A stretch of 64,000 bases of DNA from JAVBKV01 sp031553885 (GTDB taxonomy: Bacteria > Bacteroidota > Bacteroidia > Bacteroidales > Azobacteroidaceae). The stretch is from NCBI GenBank assembly GCA_031553885.1, contig JAVBKV010000001.1:1-64000 (forward strand), read 5' to 3'. A program made the translations under genes and the position numbers. Positions 8,784-16,325 of this stretch are shown one piece after another (the stretch's first letter is position 1; every line of letters starts with the position of its first letter). Below the pieces are notes generated by a model that was given only the letters and a program-made list of their open reading frames with translations, did no database searches and was not told where the DNA came from.

Positions 8784-9586
8784 TGGGAAAAATCAATGAA
8801 ATAGCCCGGCAACTGCTGGCAGACGGCGAAGCTGATGTAGTCATCGGATACGGTGAGGGAAGCCGGGGACGGGTACGTCCGGTTTTTGCCCGTACTGCAG
8901 AAGAATCCGGACAATTGCTGCTCGACGAACGTTGTACGCAAAACCTGGCCGTTTATATTTATAAAAAAGAAACAGCCTCGTTGGGTAAACCGGCGATTGT
9001 AGCTACGGTGCAGACCCTTCGCGGAATCATTCGGCTGGCTGCTGAAAAACAACTGAAAGAAGGTGCTTTAATCGCTTTGTATGTTGGAAATAACGGAGAA
9101 GTGACGGTTTGTAAATCCTTCGATGAAATAGAGAATCTGTTATCATCCCTGACTCCGCCGGTCCGGGAAGAAGACCGGGAAATGCTGGAGAAATTGGATG
9201 CGATGTCACCCGTCGAACGTTGGGTTTTCTGGAAAAACGAGATGGAGAATTGCATCAAGTGTTATGCCTGCCGCCAGGCTTGTCCGCTTTGCTATTGTAC
9301 GCAGTGTACGGTTGAAGCGAATCAGCCGCAGTGGATCCCGACCGAATCGACGACTCTGGGTAACCTGGAATGGCACATCATGCGGGCCATGCACCTTTCC
9401 GGTCGTTGCATTTCCTGCGGACAATGCGGGGATGCTTGTCCGGTGAATATTCCGATCCACTTGTTGCCTATGAAAATGGCTGATGAAATCAAGGCCGGTT
9501 ATGGTGTCGTTTCGGGAATGAACAGGGAGGAAGGTTGTGCAATGTCGACTTTCCGTCCGGATGATAAAGAAAATTTTATAGGTTAA
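8783..9586 (+). CDS. flxC: FlxC-like dicluster iron-sulfur subunit
   Basis: A 267-residue soluble protein. Residues 1-130 form an alpha/beta domain reminiscent of FrhB/HydB-type redox subunits. A dicluster ferredoxin domain follows, with a cysteine-rich stretch near 157 (CIKCYACRQACPLCYC) and a second motif near 209 (CISCGQCGDACP). I place the start at 8783 rather than at an in-frame ATG at 8768, because GGAGG at 8771-8775 lies seven bases before it and the ATG overlaps the flxD stop as TGATG. Context places it in the NADH-oxidising arm that feeds HdrA. The letter C versus B is tentative. Confidence 0.75.
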   Translation: MGKINEIARQLLADGEADVVIGYGEGSRGRVRPVFARTAEESGQLLLDERCTQNLAVYIYKKETASLGKPAIVATVQTLRGIIRLAAEKQLKEGALIALYVGNNGEVTVCKSFDEIENLLSSLTPPVREEDREMLEKLDAMSPVERWVFWKNEMENCIKCYACRQACPLCYCTQCTVEANQPQWIPTESTTLGNLEWHIMRAMHLSGRCISCGQCGDACPVNIPIHLLPMKMADEIKAGYGVVSGMNREEGCAMSTFRPDDKENFIG

Positions 9587-9590
9587 TCTC

Positions 9591-10595
9591 ATGGCTGATC
9601 AAATCAAAATACTAAGAAAAGAGGCGCATACGAAGCTGATTACAAAACTGCTGGAAACCCGGCAAGTATATGGACCTGTCCGACAGGGCAAGAGAATCGG
9701 CTATCAACGGATCAATTCGCCGGCAGACCTGGCAACCGGATTTATTCTACCGGATATGTCAGCCAAAGCATTTGTATTTCCTAAAGTGGAAAAATTATTT
9801 TCTTATACGAGATCCAAAGACGATGTAAGCGTTCAGGATATAGATTTAAATAAAATTCCTTACCGGGTCGTAGTCGGTATTCGTCCCTGTGATGCCCGGG
9901 GAATGCAAAGCCTGAAAGCCATTTTCGGATGGGATCCGGTCGATCCGATTTTTGAGACCCGTCTGGAGCGGACTACATTGATCGCTTATTCCTGTAACGA
10001 GGCTGATGATTATTGTTTTTGTACTTCCATCGGAGGAGGACCGGGAGATAAAACAGGCAGTGACATCCTGTTGACATTAACGGATACGGGCGATTATATC
10101 GCTGAGATTAATACCCCGAAAGGTGAAGCGTTGGTTGCTTCCATGCCGGATCTGTTCGAAGAAGGAGGGGAAACGACAAAAGAAAAATACCTGGCGAATG
10201 TGCCCGTCCGTTTTGATGATTCCGGATTGGAAGAGCGTATAAATGCAGCTTTCGATACGAATGTATTCGATGATTATGCGATGCGTTGCCTGGGTTGCGG
10301 AGCCTGTGCTTTTGTTTGTCCGACCTGTGCCTGTTTTGATATTCAGGATGAAACCAAAGGAAGTAAAGGTCAGCGTGTCCGGAGTTGGGATACCTGCGGA
10401 TCCAAACTTTTTACCCTGCACACATCGGGGCATAATCCCCGGGAAACACAAGGTGCCCGTTGGAGGCAACGGCTGATGCACAAGTTTTCATACATGCCCG
10501 AACGGCTGGATATCAGGGGTTGTGTCGGTTGCGGACGCTGTTCCCGCCGTTGTCCGGTGGACATGAATATTGCGGAAAGCCTGGGGGAACTATAA
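9591..10595 (+). CDS. flxB: FlxB-like / sulfhydrogenase beta-like iron-sulfur subunit
   Basis: A 334-residue protein resembling the AsrA/HydB family (anaerobic sulfite reductase subunit A, sulfhydrogenase beta). RPCDARGMQSLK near residue 100 and the cysteine group CNEADDYCFC are typical of that family. Two ferredoxin motifs follow, near 233 (CLGCGACAFVCP, then CACFD) and near 311 (CVGCGRCSRRCP). AsrA/HydB proteins pair with an FAD/NAD-binding partner of the type encoded next. Here it is predicted to relay electrons between the flavoprotein FlxA and the HdrA-FlxD module. The gap to flxA holds a heptad repeat array. Confidence 0.78.
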   Translation: MADQIKILRKEAHTKLITKLLETRQVYGPVRQGKRIGYQRINSPADLATGFILPDMSAKAFVFPKVEKLFSYTRSKDDVSVQDIDLNKIPYRVVVGIRPCDARGMQSLKAIFGWDPVDPIFETRLERTTLIAYSCNEADDYCFCTSIGGGPGDKTGSDILLTLTDTGDYIAEINTPKGEALVASMPDLFEEGGETTKEKYLANVPVRFDDSGLEERINAAFDTNVFDDYAMRCLGCGACAFVCPTCACFDIQDETKGSKGQRVRSWDTCGSKLFTLHTSGHNPRETQGARWRQRLMHKFSYMPERLDIRGCVGCGRCSRRCPVDMNIAESLGEL

Positions 10596-10636
10596 GTTAA
10601 GAATTAAAAAATTAAGAATTAAAAATTAAGAGTTAG
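10594..10636 (+). repeat. TAAGAATTA heptad array inside the flx operon
   Basis: The 47-base gap between flxB and flxA is almost filled by tandem near-copies of TTAAGAA/TTAAAAA ending in TAAGAGTTAG. The same pattern, with C in place of T at some positions, occurs at 34310-34395 and 52301-52475, and a degenerate copy is at 54475-54501. Here only one orientation is present, so no hairpin forms. Confidence 0.65.
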
Positions 10637-10642
10637 CTCAAG

Positions 10643-11479
10643 ATGGAACGGAATATATATTTGCCTTATCGGATGAAGGTCGCTAAAATTACGGAAGAGG
10701 CCCCGGCTGTCAGAACTTTCCGGTTGGAATTTTTGGATCCTGAGGAAGGTGATGCTTTTCAGTTTAAAACAGGCCAGTTTGCCGAGTATTCGGTTTTCGG
10801 AGAAGGTGAATCTACTTTCTGTATTGCTTCTCCCCATACGCGGAAAGGGTATGTAGAATGTACTTTTCGTCAGGTGGGGCGCGTGACTACAGCCTTGTCC
10901 GGTCTGGAAGAAGGCGCTGTGGTCGGATTCCGGGGGCCTTATGGAAATACGTTTCCCATTGAAGAATGGAAAGGCAAGAACTTAGTTTTTATTGCGGGAG
11001 GGATTGCTCTGCCTCCAATGCGGAGCGTGATCTGGTCCTGCCTGGATAACCGTGCGGATTATAAAGACGTTTCTATTTTTTACGGAGCTCGTACGGTTGC
11101 CGATTTAGTATATAAGCACGAACTGAAAGAATGGGAAGAACGTCCGGATGTGAATCTGTACCTGACAGTCGATCCGGGAGGCGAGACGCCCGAATGGAAA
11201 GGGCAGGTAGGTTTTGTTCCATCGATTGTTGATAAAACGGCTCCTTCGGCAGAAAATACGATCGCTATTGTTTGCGGTCCACCGATTATGATCAAGAATA
11301 CATTCCCGGTGTTGAAGAAATTGGGTTTTACGGATGAAAATATTTACACCACATTGGAAAACCGGATGAAATGCGGCTTTGGAAAATGCGGCCGGTGTAA
11401 TGTGGGGAAAACGTATGTATGTAAGGATGGGCCTGTTTTTACGGCAGCAGAGTTGGCAGAATTGCCGAATGAGTATTAG
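10643..11479 (+). CDS. flxA: FlxA-like FAD/NAD(P)H oxidoreductase subunit
   Basis: A 278-residue flavoprotein of the ferredoxin-NADP reductase fold, as in AsrB, HydG and PyrK. An N-terminal FAD-binding barrel contains FKTGQFAEYSVFG and a phosphate-binding loop region. A nucleotide-binding domain starts at LVFIAGGIALPPMRS and includes IVCGPPIM. The C-terminal [2Fe-2S] site is near residue 243 (CGFGKCGRCNVG, then YVCKDGPVF). It is the predicted NADH entry point of the Hdr-Flx complex. PyrK is a possible confusion because of the C-terminal motif, but no pyrD is adjacent and the AsrA/FlxB partner is. It is the last gene of the operon. Confidence 0.85.
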   Translation: MERNIYLPYRMKVAKITEEAPAVRTFRLEFLDPEEGDAFQFKTGQFAEYSVFGEGESTFCIASPHTRKGYVECTFRQVGRVTTALSGLEEGAVVGFRGPYGNTFPIEEWKGKNLVFIAGGIALPPMRSVIWSCLDNRADYKDVSIFYGARTVADLVYKHELKEWEERPDVNLYLTVDPGGETPEWKGQVGFVPSIVDKTAPSAENTIAIVCGPPIMIKNTFPVLKKLGFTDENIYTTLENRMKCGFGKCGRCNVGKTYVCKDGPVFTAAELAELPNEY

Positions 11480-11521
11480 ATGATAGAAAAGATACTAATA
11501 ATTGATTAATATCATACGATC

Positions 11522-13156
11522 ATGTTAGCCTGTAAATTATTCCTAAAATCATTTTTCATCATCGTCTTTATGATGATGAACATCGTTTTCTCTGTTGCAC
11601 AAACGGAAAATCCTGTGATATCTGCCATCAAAAAGGAAGTGGACAAAAATTTAATCGGATTAAAATCAGACGGATTACCATCGCCTTTTTTCATCAGTTA
11701 CGCCGTTATTGATCAATATCAAATGCTTGTTAAAGCGTCATTCGGCTCTGTTACCCAATCGGATGAAAACCGCACCGGATGGGGTATGCCCACTTTGTAC
11801 GTTGGTGATTACTTCGTTAACAACGAGAGAATGGATGCATACACGCATTCATCTGCGATTCAAAAAGTGAATTTGGATGCTACAGATATCGATGTTTCTA
11901 TCAGGAATGCTTTAGAAAACAGATATAAAGCAGCTGTTCACGCATATAGAAAAAAGCAGGGTATGTTGAGCTACATGAAACGGACACCGGAAGAAAAGAC
12001 ACTACCCGATTTTGAAAAAACACCGGTGGTAAATTTGATACTTCCTCCTGAAAAAATAAACACCGACCGTGAATATTGGGAAATGTATGCGCGTACTGCT
12101 TCTGCCATTGCCAATAAATACCCCGAAATCATAAAATCGGATGTTGAAATTGATTTCATAAATGGAATGGCATACTATTACAATACTGAAGGCAGTCGAT
12201 TTGCAGTTCCCTTAGTTCAGTGCAACATTAGTTTTGTTACCCAATTAATCGCAGACGATGGTGAAGAACTTCGAGATTATATTTCCATCTTTCGTTCATC
12301 AACCGACAGACTTCCCGATATGGAAACATTTGCGGCAGAATGTGAAAAGAAAATTACTCATCTGTTAGAACTGAAAAATGCACCTGTAGCTGATAAGTCG
12401 TATATTGGTCCGGTTTTATGTGAAAAAGACGCGTTAGCATATCTTATTGGTTATTCTTTTTTCAACAATGCGATGATGGTTTCGCACAGAGATTTAGATG
12501 CAAATTATAATGTCAGGCGGAGAAATTTTGAAACAGAGATGGGCGAACGTATTATTTCGAACCAACTGACTGTCAAATCACTTTCGGGAACTAAAATGTA
12601 CAAGGGGAAAATTTTAGAGGGTTATTTCCCTATGGACAGTGAAGGGGTAGCGCCTGCCAAAGAATTGATACTAATAAAAAACGGCGTATTGAAAAATATG
12701 CTGAATGGCAGGATTCCTTCTTTAAAAAATCCACATTCCAACGGACATAACCGTTTTATGCTTAACTCGGCTTTTACCAGTGAGATTTTTGCCAGTCCGA
12801 GAACATCCTTTTTCCCCGGAGTGATACAGTTTACAGCAAAAAATACAACTACTGACGCCGATTTAAAGCGGAAATTAATTAAGGCGGCTCGTAAAGCAGG
12901 TTTAGAATACGCATATATTATCAAATTGAGCTCAAACAATGAAGGTATAAGAATATATGTAGAGGATGGAAGGGAAGAATTAGTCAGGGGGCTTTATACT
13001 CCTAGTGGTGATTACAAAGCGTTTGGAAAAATTCTGGGCGTTTCAGATGAGGAGTTTATTTCAACAAATTGGAGCCGAGGTTTGGGATCGTCCTTTATTC
13101 TTCCCAAGTCAATGTTATTTGAGGAACTCAAAATTTCTAAAAAAGAACCTATCTGA
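11522..13156 (+). CDS. Secreted TldE/PmbA-like (TldD-related) protein
   Basis: A 544-residue protein with a signal peptide (residues 1-27, ending SVAQ). The C-terminal half resembles the TldD/PmbA fold: the stretch FPMDSEGVAPAKELILIKNG followed by VLKNMLNGR corresponds to the conserved DDEG...LI.NG.L..YL segment. No HExxxH zinc motif is visible where TldD has one, so it looks like the inactive TldE/PmbA partner, yet no TldD is present in this window. Cytoplasmic TldD/E process peptides such as microcins; an exported version would work on periplasmic substrates. Function is not established. It begins 42 bases after flxA and could share its transcript. Confidence 0.65.
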   Translation: MLACKLFLKSFFIIVFMMMNIVFSVAQTENPVISAIKKEVDKNLIGLKSDGLPSPFFISYAVIDQYQMLVKASFGSVTQSDENRTGWGMPTLYVGDYFVNNERMDAYTHSSAIQKVNLDATDIDVSIRNALENRYKAAVHAYRKKQGMLSYMKRTPEEKTLPDFEKTPVVNLILPPEKINTDREYWEMYARTASAIANKYPEIIKSDVEIDFINGMAYYYNTEGSRFAVPLVQCNISFVTQLIADDGEELRDYISIFRSSTDRLPDMETFAAECEKKITHLLELKNAPVADKSYIGPVLCEKDALAYLIGYSFFNNAMMVSHRDLDANYNVRRRNFETEMGERIISNQLTVKSLSGTKMYKGKILEGYFPMDSEGVAPAKELILIKNGVLKNMLNGRIPSLKNPHSNGHNRFMLNSAFTSEIFASPRTSFFPGVIQFTAKNTTTDADLKRKLIKAARKAGLEYAYIIKLSSNNEGIRIYVEDGREELVRGLYTPSGDYKAFGKILGVSDEEFISTNWSRGLGSSFILPKSMLFEELKISKKEPI

Positions 13157-13202
13157 ACTTCTCACAATACCAACGCCAACGGAGTAGAAATAGCAATATT
13201 CA

Positions 13203-13940
13203 TTAAAAATCAAGCAATTTTATATATTTTGTTTCTTTAAATGTATCATTCTTAACGTCTTCGATGATTTGTATGCAAAGATCGGACATTGTACATGCAT
13301 TGCCCCCTGGTGCCTGAACTTTTAACGACCATACTTCATCCTCAACCACGGTGCGGAAAGTTACCTCGTATCCATCAAAAATGTGGGGAGGAACACCTCC
13401 TGCTTTAAAATTGTCGATGACGGAAGCCATCTTGTCATGTAATTTCTCTGCAAATTGTTCAGTGATGGGCAAAGAGAGTATCTCAACATTATAAAGTTTA
13501 ATCCTTTCCTCCCTATTTCTCCTGAATGATAATAATTCTTTTTCGTCTTCAGAGAGGTACTGATTCTGGAACTTATCAAGAGAAAGAGGTGTATTTATTA
13601 ATGGATACTTTGTATCTGCTATATGCCTTGCCTCTACATAATTAGTAATGTACTTGACTTCCAGGGTATAAGACGTTTTTGCAGAATCTCTCACTATACG
13701 GAAACCAGCATACTCCCCAGAAGATGGGATATGAAAAAATTCAACAGGGGAATTGTATTTACCGAAAAGGAGTTTTTCAATATCACTCTTACTTTCGAGG
13801 TTATAAGTGTCTTCTAATACTAATAAATTGTAGCCTATCGTCTTTGTAAAACGACCTCCTCTATGATCATCTCCCTCTTGAGAAAATAGGTTCGGTATAA
13901 GCAGTGCGTAAACAAGACAAGTTATTAATGGTCTTTTCAT
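13203..13940 (-). CDS. Secreted protein of unknown function
   Basis: A 245-residue protein with a clear signal peptide (MKRPLITCLVYALLIPNLFS, cleavage before QEGDD). The mature part is mixed alpha/beta, rich in Lys/Glu/Asp, with two cysteines near the C-terminus (NACTMSDLCIQ) that could form a disulfide. I recognise no family. It converges with the TldE-like gene (46 bases between stops) and is followed upstream by the HigA-like remnant. Codon use is more A+T rich than that of the neighbouring Hdr operon. Confidence 0.75.
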   Translation of the reverse strand: MKRPLITCLVYALLIPNLFSQEGDDHRGGRFTKTIGYNLLVLEDTYNLESKSDIEKLLFGKYNSPVEFFHIPSSGEYAGFRIVRDSAKTSYTLEVKYITNYVEARHIADTKYPLINTPLSLDKFQNQYLSEDEKELLSFRRNREERIKLYNVEILSLPITEQFAEKLHDKMASVIDNFKAGGVPPHIFDGYEVTFRTVVEDEVWSLKVQAPGGNACTMSDLCIQIIEDVKNDTFKETKYIKLLDF

Positions 13941-13993
13941 AAATTATTTATTGATGTAAGAAACTACCGTTATGTTAAGTACCATTAGTTATA

Positions 13994-14337
13994 TTAAAGT
14001 ATTGCTGCCATTTTGCGGATTTCAGCAAGACGTTCCGCAAATGTTTTGTCCTTTCGTGCTACTTGTATATTGTAATCAGCCTCCATGCGTAAAATATTCC
14101 GGCTTCGACACCCAAAGCGGCTTCAAAAAGCAAAGCATATTCTGTGGTTACGGGGTGCTTGCAATTCAATACTTCATTAAGTACGGAATATGCTACTCCC
14201 ATTTGTGCAGCAAGTTTCCGTTGTGATATGCCGCGATACTCGATTTCTTCTTTCAATACCTCGCCCGGATGCGTCGGCTCGTAGGGCGTAAGGTTATTTG
14301 CTATCATGCGAGGATCAATCCCTTTTATTGTGATCAT
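13994..14337 (-). pseudogene. higA: HigA-type XRE antitoxin gene, frameshifted
   Basis: From an ATG at 14337 the protein reads as a HigA antitoxin: THPGEVLKEEIEYRGISQRK, then an XRE helix-turn-helix (LAAQMGVAYSVLNEVLN). The frame closes early, at 14059. If one base is added near 14087, translation continues as MEADYNIQVARKDKTFAERL and on to KMAAIL, stopping at 13994-13996. That tail is what HigA proteins normally carry, so a one-base deletion has probably split the gene. The truncated product still contains the whole DNA-binding domain. No HigB toxin gene is found on either side. An ATG-less longer start (TTG at 14361) is less likely, since the promoter at 14383-14414 suits 14337. Confidence 0.7.
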
Positions 14338-14382
14338 AACACTTCTTATCAAAAGTAACAATCATACACCTTGTCTTTTTTA

Positions 14383-14414
14383 CAAAAATAATATGACTTT
14401 TTTGTATTCGCAAA
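14383..14414 (-). promoter_or_regulatory. Promoter for the higA-like gene
   Basis: On the minus strand TTTG (14414-14411) is followed after exactly 20 bases by TATTTTTG (14390-14383), matching the Bacteroidetes sigma-70 consensus in both boxes and spacing. The expected transcription start lies about 40 bases before the ATG at 14337. A second weaker -7 match (TACTTTTG) is at 14357-14350. Confidence 0.65.
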
Positions 14415-14524
14415 AAATAGAACATTTTTTATTTTCTTTCTCTACCGCTCTCTGGAAAAAACTTGCCACTCCTTAAAAAGTTAAGGGATAAATTAGATTG
14501 ACTCTGCTTAAAATCCTCCCTCCA

Positions 14525-14558
14525 AAAAAAGAGCCGTCTCGCTTTTGAGACAGCTCCT
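14525..14558 (-). terminator. Intrinsic terminator of the SusC/D-type operon
   Basis: On the minus strand GAGCTGTCTC and GAGACGGCTC pair (one mismatch) around a six-base loop and are followed by seven T. The hairpin begins about 19 bases after the stop of the last operon gene at 14575. It is a textbook rho-independent terminator. Confidence 0.85.
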
Positions 14559-14574
14559 TTCTGTAAATCACCCG

Positions 14575-16302
14575 TTATTGAACATACTCAATAACCGCTC
14601 CTTCCCCGGGTCCAAGTTCTATTTCCAGACTCACTCCATCCTCTTTTATTTTTATATTCTTTTGATTCCAGATCTCTTTGATGGATTTCAGGCTTGCATA
14701 TCCTGTGTACTCGACAGTAACGGTTAATTTCTTGTCGGGATCGATGACCGGTTTGTCGTGCGCTCTTTTCGTAACACCGGAATTATTGATCAGCGTCAGG
14801 TAGTAAGCTCCATCTTTCACATTGAGAAAGTATTGTACCTGTCGATCGATTTTGAAAGGAATCGTATATTTCAGGTAATTAGTCACAACCTCAGTTAAAG
14901 CAGATGATTTAAATCCGACAATTTTACCTTTTCCCAGAGGAAATTCGGTGATAGTACCATGGATCGATCCTACAGAAAACAGGGGCAACGTGAGTTCTGA
15001 CACAAGTAATACTCCACCTTGTGACACATAATCATTCAAATGTTGAAGTTCTGTATCGGATAAGTCAATGGCTCCGCTAAGTAAAACCGTACGATAGGTC
15101 CTTAATAATTCCAATGGAGCATTCTGAAGTAAAAAGTCATACTGATCGGCAGTCGGCCCGTTAACCATAGCGCCTGTTTCATTTCCTGAAACTTCAACGC
15201 TAAACGTGTTGGGCCAGATTGTTTCAATCAGATTAAACGTTTCGAAATCACCGTCATTATAGGGGAATTTCCCGAATGCCTTCTGTCCGGTCGGTTGTCT
15301 GTCCATTCCATGATATTTATTGAGAATCACAGCAACCGGGGTGTACGTAATCCCAACCTGATGCTGTTCACTAAAACAGGTAAGATGCTGAAAAACTTCC
15401 CCATAAGGAGTTAAATCGTATGTTCCGTCTGCTTTTAGCTCGTCATAGAAAGAAATAGCTCCGCCGGCTTCTGCAACAACCGCATCGGCTCCACTCATGA
15501 AACTCATTAACATGGAACGTTCCAGTAAACTAATGGAATGTCCCCGGTCGACACCGCTGTATCCGGTCCATATCGGATGGGATGAATAATCCAGGATTCC
15601 GGCCCCATGCCAGGCTGAAAAATCAATCGTCCACGGCGTGTTATACTGCTTGGCGGCTCCCCGGTTCATTGCGATATGAAGTTGATATCCATGGATATTT
15701 TCTCCTATTTCGCTTGCCAGTACCTCAGCTCCTTCCTCTCCTGCATAATGATGCCAGCAATGATGTCCATTCATCGAATACCAGGGATTTCCCTGTTCGA
15801 TTGTCACCCACGTTCCATCCTCCGCTTTATAGGCGTATTGCTGTTTTACAAACTCCATAATGTTGGTCAGGGCCTGTTCGCGGGTCGTGATCTGAGCCAG
15901 GTTATCGAGAAACGAATTATTGATCTGCCTGCCGCTACCATCGTATTGGCCTGTCTGGAGGTTGAGAACAGTATATCCCCATTCGGCAGCTCTTAAACGG
16001 GGCAGCCGGGATTCTACCTCTCCGGCTTTATATTTCCGGACCGACTTAACCGTTGCATCATACGTCCGGTGTGCTCCCAGTGAACTGATTTCCTGTTCCA
16101 CCTTAAAACCATTGGGCCATAGCCTGGGGCCTTCCCATCGTTGGGGATCTCTGATGTAGTCCTTTTGAACAATTATTTTATCGACTATTTCATTGGCATC
16201 AGGCGATGTTGTTTCTTTCGATGCTTGTTTATCGGAGCATGAAAATAACAGGAGACTCAGCAAAAAACTGATTCCGAAAGTGCTAAAAATATATTTTTTC
16301 AT
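14575..16302 (-). CDS. Lipoprotein with TIM-barrel glycosidase-like fold
   Basis: A 575-residue lipoprotein (signal with LLLFSCSD lipobox). The pattern suggests a TIM-barrel hydrolase: conserved-looking acidic residues lie in LASEIGENIHGY (about 199-202) and VVAEAGGAISF (about 277), with WYSMNGHHCWHHY between earlier strands. A second domain from about residue 340 includes a segment like a class-I amidotransferase/trimerisation fold (LLSGAIDLSDTELQHLNDYV, then GGVLLVS), and a C-terminal beta domain ends IELGPGEGAVIEYV. This domain order resembles GH42-type beta-galactosidases, but I cannot assign a GH family. It is the last gene of the ECF/FecR/SusCD locus and probably acts at the cell surface on the imported ligand. 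Catalytic roles of the named Glu residues are inference. Confidence 0.6.
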   Translation of the reverse strand: MKKYIFSTFGISFLLSLLLFSCSDKQASKETTSPDANEIVDKIIVQKDYIRDPQRWEGPRLWPNGFKVEQEISSLGAHRTYDATVKSVRKYKAGEVESRLPRLRAAEWGYTVLNLQTGQYDGSGRQINNSFLDNLAQITTREQALTNIMEFVKQQYAYKAEDGTWVTIEQGNPWYSMNGHHCWHHYAGEEGAEVLASEIGENIHGYQLHIAMNRGAAKQYNTPWTIDFSAWHGAGILDYSSHPIWTGYSGVDRGHSISLLERSMLMSFMSGADAVVAEAGGAISFYDELKADGTYDLTPYGEVFQHLTCFSEQHQVGITYTPVAVILNKYHGMDRQPTGQKAFGKFPYNDGDFETFNLIETIWPNTFSVEVSGNETGAMVNGPTADQYDFLLQNAPLELLRTYRTVLLSGAIDLSDTELQHLNDYVSQGGVLLVSELTLPLFSVGSIHGTITEFPLGKGKIVGFKSSALTEVVTNYLKYTIPFKIDRQVQYFLNVKDGAYYLTLINNSGVTKRAHDKPVIDPDKKLTVTVEYTGYASLKSIKEIWNQKNIKIKEDGVSLEIELGPGEGAVIEYVQ

Positions 16303-16325
16303 AACGTTTACAACTACATTTACAT

